From Flavobacteriaceae bacterium (GTDB taxonomy: Bacteria > Bacteroidota > Bacteroidia > Flavobacteriales > Flavobacteriaceae), in contig CANHEA010000005.1 of assembly GCA_947459635.1 (NCBI GenBank), positions 1 to 62,594 on the forward strand: a stretch of DNA of 62,594 nucleotides. Direction: 5' to 3'. Below the pieces are notes generated by a model. That model saw only the letters and a program-made list of their open reading frames with translations, ran no database searches and was not told the origin of the DNA. This document shows, one piece after another, positions 49,009 through 58,053 of this stretch (position 1 is the stretch's first letter; each line of letters starts with the position of its first letter). The position numbers and the translations under genes are program-made.

Positions 49009-51477
49009 ATGAAGTATATTTTTACAATCGTTTGCAAAAACATAATAAAATTCGGCATTCTCCTTTATTTTCTCAGCCTTTCTACAATCGCATTTGCTCA
49101 AGACGCTCCCGCTTCATCAGCTGCCTCCATCATCGGACAAATTATCGATGACGCCACTGAAGTTCCTGTAGAAAACGTTATTATTAAATTGTCCGCTGTC
49201 AATGACTCAACCAAAGTGGCTAGTACAATCTCTGACGGCGAAGGAAAATTTCAGCTGAAAGCAAATGGGATAGGAAACTATAAATTAAAAGCTTATTTGA
49301 TTGGATTTGATGCTAAAAAAATCAACGTAAAAGTAAACGACGCTTCCACTGTCGACGTCGGGCAAATCAAAATAAAAAGTACCTCGATCAATTTAGACGA
49401 AGTAAAAATTGAAGGGAATTACAGATTGAAAATTGATGTCGATAAAAAAGTCTACAAAATCGATGCAAATGCGGCAGGAACCAACGGAACAGCCGGCGAT
49501 ATTTTGCAAAACATTCCATCGGTATTTGTCAATCAGAATGGGTCGGTGACACTTCGCGGTGGAAAAGTAAAAATCTATATCAACGGAAAACCAAGCGGAA
49601 TCTTGGGAATTAGTCGATCTCAAATCTTAGATTACATTCCCGCCAGTTTGATTGAAAGCATCGAAGTCATTAATGATCCTTCCGCCAAATACGACGCCGA
49701 TGGAAGTAGCGGTATCATCAATATTATCCTTAAAAATCAAAACAAACCGGGCATCAACGGAATGATTTCCTTGGGTGCTGGTACTTTAGATCGCTATAAT
49801 GGTTCGGCGAACTTGAGTTTCAATTATAAAAAGTTGAGTCTGTTTACCTCCTATGACGTCAAGAGCGTCAACATTACTACGTGGGAAACCAAAGATCGTA
49901 GAAGTGACTTTACCGACGGCGTGCGATACGTTAATCAAGACCGTAACTTTTACAGCAAAACCATCAATCAGAATTATAGATTTCGAGGGGAATATGCCTT
50001 CAATAAGAAAAGTGTGTTGGGCTTCTCCTTTTTAAATTCAAAGACTGTCGATACTGATTTGAACAATATTCTTTACGAACATTTTGATGAATTCTTAGCC
50101 TTGACGAAACTTTACAATCGAAAAATCAACGAAAAGGACCATGACAATTCGAACAATTTCACTTTAAATTACACCAAGAAATTTAAAAAATCGCAACAAT
50201 TTAGCGCAGACTTATTCTATTCTAAGGGAACCGAAAAAACAGTCGGCGATATCGATCAAAGGTATTTCAATCTAGATGCAACGCCGTCTTCCGAGCTTCC
50301 GGTAATTGCCAATACGTATAATAACAATTCAGAAACCAACCTCGTCGGTCAAGTCGATTATGAGCAGCCATTAGGCAAGAAAATCAAAATGGAAATGGGT
50401 TATAAAATCCGCTCGAAAAAAACTACGGCGTCCTATCAACTAGACAATTACTATCAGCCACTTGACATCTATATTACAGACACAGCAATCTCAAATGATT
50501 TTAAGTACGATTTGCTCGTTAATGCGGGATATGTTACCTATCGAAATAAAATTAATAGCTTCAGTTATAAGCTAGGCGCGCGGGTTGAACAAACCGATAT
50601 TCAGTTTAACGTTAGCAATAACGATGTCGACCAATCGATTCATTATACTGACTTCTTCCCTAGCGTTCACTTATTGCAAGAATTTAAGAACAACAACAAG
50701 TTGACCTTGCGCTACAGCAGAAGAATCGACCGACCTGCATTTCGGGAAATTAATCCGTTACAATTATTCAACGACCCGTTATTTCTAAACCAAGGAAATC
50801 CTACGTTACGACCTGAATACACGAATTCGTTCGATCTTACCCATACCAAATCGTGGAAACAGAGTTCATTAAGCGGAAGTTTGTATTACCGTCAAGCAAC
50901 GGGCACCATCCAAAGAATCATCGTGCTCGACGAAAATAATGTGACCACAACCAGTTATCAAAACTTGAAAAGTTCGAGCAATATTGGCGCTGAAGTCAAT
51001 GCTTATTTTCAATTGTACAAATGGTGGAAAATAAACTCTAGTTTAAATTATTATAAAAACACTAATGACGGAACCAATATTGGAAGTGAATTCAAATCGG
51101 AAGGCTACAGTTTTAATGGCAAAATGAACAACAATTTTACACCTTGGAAAAAGTCGATGTTTCAGATTTCGGCCAACTACCAGGCGCCAACCTATACTCC
51201 GTTGGTGAAGAACTTTGGGCAGTATTACGTAAATGCTGCGTTCCGACAAGATTTGTTTAATAAAAGACTGAGCATTTCAGTGCGTTGCACCGACATATTC
51301 TTGACGCAAAGAAGAGATTATGATTTTGATGGACCTAATTTTATGGTCAACAGCAGATCTACGAGAGAATCTAGAGTCGTCTATTTTGGTGTTACTTTTA
51401 GGTTGTTTGGAAAAAACAAAAAGGAAAATGAAGAGGAAAATGAAGAGGAAAATGATGACTCTGAGGAATCCAACTAA
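49009..51477 (+). CDS. TonB-dependent receptor / outer membrane beta-barrel family protein with acidic tail
   Basis: N-terminal carboxypeptidase-like regulatory domain (IIGQIIDDATEVPVENVIIKL), plug (GTAGDILQNIPSVFVNQNGSVTLRGGKVKIYINGKPSG), barrel; start 49009 (MKYIF) or 48985. Confidence 0.88.
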   Translation: MKYIFTIVCKNIIKFGILLYFLSLSTIAFAQDAPASSAASIIGQIIDDATEVPVENVIIKLSAVNDSTKVASTISDGEGKFQLKANGIGNYKLKAYLIGFDAKKINVKVNDASTVDVGQIKIKSTSINLDEVKIEGNYRLKIDVDKKVYKIDANAAGTNGTAGDILQNIPSVFVNQNGSVTLRGGKVKIYINGKPSGILGISRSQILDYIPASLIESIEVINDPSAKYDADGSSGIINIILKNQNKPGINGMISLGAGTLDRYNGSANLSFNYKKLSLFTSYDVKSVNITTWETKDRRSDFTDGVRYVNQDRNFYSKTINQNYRFRGEYAFNKKSVLGFSFLNSKTVDTDLNNILYEHFDEFLALTKLYNRKINEKDHDNSNNFTLNYTKKFKKSQQFSADLFYSKGTEKTVGDIDQRYFNLDATPSSELPVIANTYNNNSETNLVGQVDYEQPLGKKIKMEMGYKIRSKKTTASYQLDNYYQPLDIYITDTAISNDFKYDLLVNAGYVTYRNKINSFSYKLGARVEQTDIQFNVSNNDVDQSIHYTDFFPSVHLLQEFKNNNKLTLRYSRRIDRPAFREINPLQLFNDPLFLNQGNPTLRPEYTNSFDLTHTKSWKQSSLSGSLYYRQATGTIQRIIVLDENNVTTTSYQNLKSSSNIGAEVNAYFQLYKWWKINSSLNYYKNTNDGTNIGSEFKSEGYSFNGKMNNNFTPWKKSMFQISANYQAPTYTPLVKNFGQYYVNAAFRQDLFNKRLSISVRCTDIFLTQRRDYDFDGPNFMVNSRSTRESRVVYFGVTFRLFGKNKKENEEENEEENDDSEESN

Positions 51478-51584
51478 GGTTTTTTTTTCCTGAATAGAAA
51501 TTTTATTTCTTGTATTGCGATAATTTACAGAAGTAGTGGTTTCTTTGAGGAACGTAATTTATTCGTCAATGTATCTGTAAACAA

Positions 51585-52121
51585 ATGCTGCAACAACTTC
51601 AATATTTCAGGCAGGATCTTAGAAAACTGCTTGGAAAGCACAAAATTAGAATCCTCCACATTTGGTTAAGTCGCGGTTTTTGGGGAATTTTTCTCTACCG
51701 CTTCGAACGTAGCTTGTTCTTACTTATCGGCAAAAACTATAAAATTATACGGGTATTATTCATTCCGTTTTACAACCTCATCGGTGCATATTCCAATATT
51801 GACATCAATTATAATGCGGATATCAAAGGAGGATTATTGGTTTTGCATCCTTCTGTAGGTATTGTAATCTCTCGATTTTCAGTCATTGGCGAAAACCTAA
51901 CCCTGACAGGCGGCAACATCATTGGAGGAAAAGCAGGTTGTAGCTTTGGCGATATTAGGATTGGTGATAATTGCTCTTTAGGCGCCAATGCGGTCATCAT
52001 TGGGCCAATCACATTAGCGAACGGAATTACAATCGGAGCGTCGGCGTGTGTTATCAAGGATTGTACAACAGACCATACTACACTGTTGGGTGTTCCGGCT
52101 GCCGCATATTCTAAATTGTAA
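51585..52121 (+). CDS. Serine acetyltransferase-like left-handed beta-helix acyltransferase
   Basis: Hexapeptide-repeat-type GGLLVLHPSVGIVISRFSVIGENLTLTGGNIIGGK...GDNCSLGANAVIIGPI. Confidence 0.8.
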   Translation: MLQQLQYFRQDLRKLLGKHKIRILHIWLSRGFWGIFLYRFERSLFLLIGKNYKIIRVLFIPFYNLIGAYSNIDINYNADIKGGLLVLHPSVGIVISRFSVIGENLTLTGGNIIGGKAGCSFGDIRIGDNCSLGANAVIIGPITLANGITIGASACVIKDCTTDHTTLLGVPAAAYSKL

Positions 52122-52159
52122 ATCTCAATTTGACCAACAAAATTCTAACAAACTTTACC

Positions 52160-52168
52160 TACTTTTGC
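52160..52168 (+). promoter_or_regulatory. TACTTTTGC -7-like element 3 nt before the rlmD-type start codon
   Basis: TAnnTTTGC match directly upstream of ATG 52172. Confidence 0.4.
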
Positions 52169-52171
52169 GCC

Positions 52172-53587
52172 ATGGCAAAGAAAACCACTGACAAAATCAT
52201 ATTTGATCATATCAAAGTCTTGGATGCAGGCGCGAAAGGCGTTTCTGTGGCCAAAGCACCGGACGGCAAAGTTATTTTTATTCCGAATGTCGTTCCTGGC
52301 GACGTCGTTGATGTGCAAACTTTCAAAAAAAGAAAAGCGTATTATGAAGGCAAAGCGATTCGTTTTCATGAATTTTCTGAACACCGCATAGAGCCCATTT
52401 GCGAGCATTTTGGTGTTTGCGGTGGCTGTAAATGGCAGAACATGAAGTATTCGCAGCAGCTGTTTTACAAGCAAAATGAAGTCAAGAATCATTTGCAACG
52501 CATCGGAAAAGTCGAGCTACCGGAATTTGAACCGATTTTAGGTTCGGAAAAACAATTCTTCTACCGAAACAAAATGGAATTCGGATTCTCGAATGCGCGT
52601 TGGTTGACAGAAAAAGAAATTGAATCAACTGACGATTTAGGAAACCGAAATGCCTTAGGATTTCACATTCCTAAAATGTGGGACAAGATTCTCGATATTA
52701 CCAAATGTCATTTGCAAGAAGATCCGTCGAATGCCATTAGAAATGAAATTCGAGATTTTGCCAATGAGAAAAATTTGTCGTTTTTCAATCCAAGAAACCA
52801 CGAAGGTTTGTTGCGGACGTTGATGATTCGAACAGCATCTACTGGTGAAATTATGGTTTTGATTCAATTTTTTGAAGAAGATAAAGCCAGTCGTGAACTT
52901 TTATTGGATCACCTTTACGGTAAATTTCCTCAAATTACGTCGTTGCAATATGTCATTAACGGCAAACCTAACGATACAATTTATGATCAAAAGGTCCACC
53001 TTTACAAAGGTCGTGACTACATTCTAGAAGAAATGGAAGGTTTGCATTTTAGTATCAATGCCAAATCATTTTACCAAACCAATTCTGCGCAAGCGTATGA
53101 ATTATATAAAATCACTCGCGATTTTGCTGGCTTGACAGGAAATGAAACTGTATATGATTTGTATACCGGAACCGGAACCATTGCCCAATTCGTATCCAAA
53201 AAAGCGAAGAAAGTAATTGGTGTTGAAAGTGTACCTGAAGCCATTCTCGATGCCAAGGAAAATGCGAAACGCAACGAAATTACCAATTGTGAGTTTTTCG
53301 TGGGCGATATGAAAGTGGTCTTCAACGAGGCATTTATTGCGCAACATGGGCAACCAGATGTTATCATTACAGATCCTCCACGAGATGGCATGCACAAGGA
53401 TGTCATCGATCAAATATTGAAAATTGCACCAAAGAAAATCGTTTATGTAAGTTGCAACTCGGCAACCCAAGCCCGTGATTTGGCTTTAATGGATGAAAAA
53501 TACAAGGTAACACGCGTTCGCCCAGTTGATATGTTTCCGCAGACACATCATGTTGAAAATGTTGTACTTTTGGAACGTAGGAATTAG
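52172..53587 (+). CDS. rlmD: 23S rRNA (uracil-5-)-methyltransferase RumA/RlmD-type
   Basis: TRAM domain, CEHFGVCGGCKWQNMKYSQQL Fe-S motif, YDLYTGTGTIAQFV, ITDPPRDGMH, VYVSCNSATQARD. Confidence 0.92.
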   Translation: MAKKTTDKIIFDHIKVLDAGAKGVSVAKAPDGKVIFIPNVVPGDVVDVQTFKKRKAYYEGKAIRFHEFSEHRIEPICEHFGVCGGCKWQNMKYSQQLFYKQNEVKNHLQRIGKVELPEFEPILGSEKQFFYRNKMEFGFSNARWLTEKEIESTDDLGNRNALGFHIPKMWDKILDITKCHLQEDPSNAIRNEIRDFANEKNLSFFNPRNHEGLLRTLMIRTASTGEIMVLIQFFEEDKASRELLLDHLYGKFPQITSLQYVINGKPNDTIYDQKVHLYKGRDYILEEMEGLHFSINAKSFYQTNSAQAYELYKITRDFAGLTGNETVYDLYTGTGTIAQFVSKKAKKVIGVESVPEAILDAKENAKRNEITNCEFFVGDMKVVFNEAFIAQHGQPDVIITDPPRDGMHKDVIDQILKIAPKKIVYVSCNSATQARDLALMDEKYKVTRVRPVDMFPQTHHVENVVLLERRN

Positions 53588-53594
53588 AATAAAA

Positions 53595-53615
53595 AGAGAC
53601 AAGAATCAAGAATCA
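53595..53615. repeat. Heptanucleotide tract AGAGACA/AGAATCA/AGAATCA
   Basis: Three 7-nt units 8 nt before the DUF6452 start codon. Confidence 0.55.
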
Positions 53616-53623
53616 ACAGATTT

Positions 53624-54130
53624 ATGAAGAAAATAAGTTTACTCGTCCTTTTGATTGCAGCCATTTTTTCTGGTTGCGAAAAAGATGACATATGTGCTGA
53701 AACGACGGCAACTACGCCCAGATTGATTATTGATTTTTATGATTTTACCAATCCAACGTTGACCAAAAACGTCACTAACTTGGGTGTTATTGGAGAAGGT
53801 TTGGATACTTTCATTTTATTCAATGGCGTTAGTAAAGTTCAAATTCCACTCAACTTAACGCAAGACATATCCAAATACCAATTCATTTTAAACTACGGGA
53901 ATAGCAACGCCGCTTTCATTAACACCGACAATTTACAATTCGACTATACGAGAAATAATGTATTTGTATCTAGAGCCTGCGGGTATAAGACAATTTTTAC
54001 ATTAAGTGAAGCTAGTCCATTTACACAGACAGATGCAACAATTCCCGATGGTTTGTGGATGAAAAATATTACTGTTCTACAATCAAATATTAACAATGAA
54101 AATGAAACACACCTTAGCATTTCTTTTTAG
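53624..54130 (+). CDS. DUF6452 family lipoprotein
   Basis: Lipobox FSGC; EKDDICAETTATTPRLIIDFYD; located downstream of rlmD. Confidence 0.75.
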   Translation: MKKISLLVLLIAAIFSGCEKDDICAETTATTPRLIIDFYDFTNPTLTKNVTNLGVIGEGLDTFILFNGVSKVQIPLNLTQDISKYQFILNYGNSNAAFINTDNLQFDYTRNNVFVSRACGYKTIFTLSEASPFTQTDATIPDGLWMKNITVLQSNINNENETHLSISF

Positions 54131-54836
54131 TCTAATTGCGGTGTGTAGCGTTCTAGAGACGAAGGCACAGGACAAAAAGCCAGATAGTATACCGACAAAA
54201 ACGTATCGATATGGTGTTCGTGTTGGCGTCGATGTATCGAAGATTGCCCGCGCCTTTTACGAAAAAGATTATAAAGGCTTGGAATTGGTTGGTGATTATC
54301 GTTTGACTAAAAAATATTATATCGCTGGCGAGTTGGGAAATGAAGAAAAAACAGTGAATGATGAGCGACTTAATTTTACTACTAAAGGAACTTTTTTCAA
54401 AGTTGGTTTTGATTATAACTTATACGAGAACTGGCTCGACATGGAAAATATGGTGTATATCGGGGCACGTTACGGTGTGAGTTCGTTTAGCCAAACATTG
54501 AATTCCTATAAAGTCTATGATCGCTATCCTTACTTTGGATTTCCGCAAAATATAGAGTCTGGAGAAAAATTTACCGGATTGTCTGCACAGTGGATTGAAA
54601 TATTATTGGGTGTCAAAGCCAAAGTAATCAATAATTTTTACGTTGGTTTTAGTTTCCGTGTCAATAAACTGTTTACCAACAAACGACCAGATAACTTTGA
54701 TAATCTTTTTATTCCAGGTTTCAATAGGACTTACGACGGTACTTTTGGCGCTGGATTTAATTATACGGTTTCTTATTTTATCCCGATTTATAAAAAGAAA
54801 GCGGTGGTTCCGGTTGTTCCGGCTAAGAAGAAATAA
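54096..54836 (+). CDS. DUF6048 family protein
   Basis: Signal peptide; YGVRVGVDVSKIARAF...VGFDYNLYENWLDMENMVYIGARYG; overlaps DUF6452 gene by 35 nt. Confidence 0.75.
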   Translation: MKMKHTLAFLFSLIAVCSVLETKAQDKKPDSIPTKTYRYGVRVGVDVSKIARAFYEKDYKGLELVGDYRLTKKYYIAGELGNEEKTVNDERLNFTTKGTFFKVGFDYNLYENWLDMENMVYIGARYGVSSFSQTLNSYKVYDRYPYFGFPQNIESGEKFTGLSAQWIEILLGVKAKVINNFYVGFSFRVNKLFTNKRPDNFDNLFIPGFNRTYDGTFGAGFNYTVSYFIPIYKKKAVVPVVPAKKK

Positions 54837-54841
54837 AGTTG

Positions 54842-54926
54842 GAATTTGAAGATTTGAAAATTTGAAGATTTGAAAATGATTTTTGTTTCAATTTAGAACA
54901 TTTTCAAATTTCCTCATTTTCAAATT
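54842..54926. repeat. AT-rich octamer direct repeats forming a long inverted repeat/terminator between convergent genes
   Basis: GAATTTGAAGATTTGAAAATTTGAAGATTTGAAAATG ... CATTTTCAAATTTCCTCATTTTCAAATTA. Confidence 0.65.
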
Positions 54927-55161
54927 ACTTAATCACTTTCACGCCTTTCATAAAAATCCATTTCATAAACAACTTCTCCCCGTCTTTGGTTTTGACGGCT
55001 TGAAACTGTGGCGACAGTAAAGTTCCAACCACAAATGCTGTCAACGAAATCCAAATGCCCGTTAAGTTGGTGTATTTCCCAATAAGAAATCGAAAACCAA
55101 TAAATAAGATTCCGAAACAAAGTAATTGGAAAAGAAAAGATCTCAGTTGCAATTTTGTCAT
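54925..55161 (-). CDS. Small membrane protein of unknown function
   Basis: 78 aa with two predicted TM segments, downstream of the rlmL-like gene. Confidence 0.6.
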   Translation of the reverse strand: MTKLQLRSFLFQLLCFGILFIGFRFLIGKYTNLTGIWISLTAFVVGTLLSPQFQAVKTKDGEKLFMKWIFMKGVKVIK

Positions 55162-55177
55162 AATTGTAAATTTCTAA

Positions 55178-56347
55178 TTATTCATTATCAATAGAATTAA
55201 ACTTCGCTCGCTTGCTACCTTCGTACATTTCGTATTTCACCAAACGCGCTTCCAAACTTCCGTTGAACAATTTGATTTTACGAGAAGGTTTCAAACCTAC
55301 AAATTTCAAAGCTTCAAGATTGGCTGTGATAAACCATGCGTTGGTTCCAGGATAATTCTGTTTCAAAGTATCTCCGATTTCTCGGTAAAAACGTTCCATT
55401 TCAATATCTAAACGTTCACCATACGGTGGATTAAAAACCATATGCAACGGGCCTTTACTTTCTTTCTCGGTATCAAAAAAGTTTTTCTCCTGAATCGTGA
55501 TATATTCTTCTAAGTTCGCATTTTTAATATTGTCTTTCGCTTTCAAAACAGCACTTGGCGCTTTGTCATAACCTTTGATGGTGTAGTGAAATTCGCGGAC
55601 TTTCTTCAACAACGAATCCATAATTTGGTCGAACAAATCGTTGTCCCAGTCGTTCCACTTTTCAAAAGCAAATTCTTTTCGGTTGATGTTCGCGGGAATA
55701 TTGCACGCAATCATCGCTGCTTCTGCCAAAATGGTTCCGCTACCGCACATGGGATCTAAAAAATCGCCTTGACCTTCCCAACCGGAAAGTAATATCATAC
55801 CGGCGGCTAAGACCTCGTTGATCGGCGCAATATTCGTCGCCGTCTTATAACCACGTTGGTGCAAAGAAACACCCGACGTATCCAAAGCAACGGAAACCTG
55901 ATCTTTATCGATGTGAATATTGATGCGTAAATCCGGATAATCTTTGTCAACACTCGGACGCTGTCCAGTCTTATTTCTAAACTGATCGACAATCGCATCC
56001 TTACATTTTTGTGCCACAAACTGCGAATGTTTGAAATAATCTGAATGCACCGTCGTATCAATCACGAAGGTTTGATTCGAATTCATATACTCCGACCATT
56101 TGATTCCAGAAATGCCTTTATACAAAGCGATATCGGTGTTAGCCCGGAAATAATAAATGGGTTTCAAGATCTTCAAAGCCGTTCGCAAAGACAGATTTGC
56201 TTTGTACATAAAACCTTTGTCGCCTTTAAAACTCACCATTCGAACACCTTCCTCAACGTCTTGTGCGCCTAACATTCTCAGTTCTTTAGCGAGTATTTCT
56301 TCAAAACCAAAAAAGGTTTTGGCAATCATTTTAAAATTATTTTCCAT
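55178..56347 (-). CDS. THUMP-domain RlmL-like 23S rRNA (guanine-N2)-methyltransferase
   Basis: THUMP-type N-terminus; FLDPMCGSGTILAEAAMIACNIPANI, MVFNPPYGERL; start at MENNFKM. Confidence 0.9.
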   Translation of the reverse strand: MENNFKMIAKTFFGFEEILAKELRMLGAQDVEEGVRMVSFKGDKGFMYKANLSLRTALKILKPIYYFRANTDIALYKGISGIKWSEYMNSNQTFVIDTTVHSDYFKHSQFVAQKCKDAIVDQFRNKTGQRPSVDKDYPDLRINIHIDKDQVSVALDTSGVSLHQRGYKTATNIAPINEVLAAGMILLSGWEGQGDFLDPMCGSGTILAEAAMIACNIPANINRKEFAFEKWNDWDNDLFDQIMDSLLKKVREFHYTIKGYDKAPSAVLKAKDNIKNANLEEYITIQEKNFFDTEKESKGPLHMVFNPPYGERLDIEMERFYREIGDTLKQNYPGTNAWFITANLEALKFVGLKPSRKIKLFNGSLEARLVKYEMYEGSKRAKFNSIDNE

Positions 56348-56416
56348 TGCAAAATCAAGTATTCGGTGCAAAAATACACTAAATTTGCCCGTTCAGAATT
56401 CAATGCAATAGAATAA

Positions 56417-57160
56417 ATGTCAAATTCTCAAAAACCTGCATCAGAAAATTGGTTCGCCTCTTGGTTTGATTCGCCCTATTATCACATTTTATATAAAGAA
56501 CGCAATTACCGTGAAGCGCAAATCTTTATGGATAATCTCACTCAATATCTCAATTTACCTGAACACGCAAAAGTATTGGACTTAGCCTGTGGAAAAGGAC
56601 GTCACGCCATCTATCTCAATCAATTGGGTTTTGATGTTGTAGGCGTTGATCTCTCCGAAAACAGCATCGTCATTGCCAACAAAAATGCCAACGCAACGTT
56701 GCATTTTCAAGTGCATGACATGCGACATTCCTTCGACGAAAAATTCGACGCTATTTTCAACTTATTCACCAGCTTCGGCTATTTCGAAAACGACGCAGAC
56801 CATCTGAAAACACTAGTTGCCATCAAAGAAAGTCTCACCGAATATGGCTTTGGCGTCATCGACTTTATGAACGTAAATAACGTAGTAGCCAACCTAGTTC
56901 CCGAAGAAACCAAGACGGTAGACAATATCGATTTTCACATCAAACGCTATCATATTGACGGCTATATTTATAAAGAAATCGACTTTGAAGACCAAGGTCA
57001 AAAATTTCATTTTACCGAAAAAGTACGTGCTTTTACGCTACAAGATTTTCAAGATTTGATGACCGAAGCAGGCATTTATCTTTTAGACATTTTCGGTGAT
57101 TATAAACTCAAGAAATTCCACAAGACTGATAGCGAACGTCTCATCATGATATTCAAATAA
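56417..57160 (+). CDS. Class I SAM-dependent methyltransferase
   Basis: AKVLDLACGKGRHAIYLNQLGFDVVGVDLS. Confidence 0.88.
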   Translation: MSNSQKPASENWFASWFDSPYYHILYKERNYREAQIFMDNLTQYLNLPEHAKVLDLACGKGRHAIYLNQLGFDVVGVDLSENSIVIANKNANATLHFQVHDMRHSFDEKFDAIFNLFTSFGYFENDADHLKTLVAIKESLTEYGFGVIDFMNVNNVVANLVPEETKTVDNIDFHIKRYHIDGYIYKEIDFEDQGQKFHFTEKVRAFTLQDFQDLMTEAGIYLLDIFGDYKLKKFHKTDSERLIMIFK

Positions 57161-57828
57161 TGAACTATCTATTGCCCTTTTTATCGGTGCTTATGGGTTA
57201 CGGCGTGGCTTTGTTCCTCCAACCCAAAAACAAAAAAAACCTCAAATTGCTGTTGGCATTTAGCGGGTCGTTTTTGTTGTCGCTCACCGTGGTTCATTTG
57301 TTGCCGGAAATTTATGAAAGCCCTTCCCACAATATTGGCATTTATATCATGGTCGGTATTTTGTTCCAGATTATTTTAGAATTTTTCTCTAAAGGTGCGG
57401 AACACGGACATGTGCACGGGCATGAAACGATGGTTCAAATTCCGTGGTTGCTGTTTTTCAGTTTGTGCATTCACGCTTTCTTGGAAGGTTTTCCAGTGAA
57501 TCGTCACCACAGTTTGGCTTGGGGCATTAGCATTCACCATTTGCCGATTGCGGTGATTCTGACTACTTTTTTTATCAAAAGTCAACTCAACAAAACGGCA
57601 ATTTTGTTCTTTATGCTCGCCTTCGCCATCATGACGCCACTCGGAACTTTGGTCGCCAATGAAGTGGGATTCCTTCAAGAATACTACACCGAAATCACGG
57701 CGATTGTAATTGGAATTCTTTTCCATATTTCGTCGACGATTATTTTCGAAAGTAGCGAAGGGCACAAATTTAATATTGCTAAAGTCTCGATGATTGTTTT
57801 GGGAATTTTGTTGGCTTATTTTATTTAG
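57160..57828 (+). CDS. ZIP family metal transporter
   Basis: HAFLEGFPVN and HHLPIAVIL metal-binding TM motifs; His-rich loop EHGHVHGHE. Confidence 0.9.
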   Translation: MNYLLPFLSVLMGYGVALFLQPKNKKNLKLLLAFSGSFLLSLTVVHLLPEIYESPSHNIGIYIMVGILFQIILEFFSKGAEHGHVHGHETMVQIPWLLFFSLCIHAFLEGFPVNRHHSLAWGISIHHLPIAVILTTFFIKSQLNKTAILFFMLAFAIMTPLGTLVANEVGFLQEYYTEITAIVIGILFHISSTIIFESSEGHKFNIAKVSMIVLGILLAYFI

Positions 57829-57833
57829 TTGTT

Positions 57834-57925
57834 GGGCGTGACCACAAGGGTCGGGCACCTGAGGCGAATGCCGAACTGGCGAAGCAATACGCAGTACGCG
57901 GTACTTGCTCCTATCCCTCACGCAA
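57834..57925. repeat. Second type of structured intergenic repeat (GGGCGTGA...TCACGC)
   Basis: Closing stem GCGTGA/TCACGC; internal GCAA...TTGC and palindromic GTAC motifs; shares TACTTGCTCCTATC with copy A of the flavo-1-like family. Confidence 0.5.
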
Positions 57926-58015
57926 ATCTGTATTACATTTCAAATCAATTTTAAAATCAAAAATCTATGCACCTCCCCGACTTTGCGAGCAAAAAACACT
58001 ATTTTTGAAAGTCAA

Positions 58016-58051
58016 AAAATCACAAATCCAAAATCGCAAATCGTAAATCCC
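58016..58051. repeat. Degenerate heptanucleotide tract (minus strand GATTTAC/GATTTGC/GATTTTG/GATTTGT/GATTTTT)
   Basis: 7-nt periodic units ending 2-3 nt before the murQ start codon. Confidence 0.75.
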
Positions 58052-58053
58052 AC

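Noticed and set aside
53071-53609. Three minus-strand ORFs within and after rlmD
   Set aside because: Antisense shadows with no recognisable features.
57376-57921. 181-aa minus-strand ORF over the ZIP gene
   Set aside because: Antisense to a well-supported ZIP transporter; its N-terminus is encoded by the intergenic repeat.
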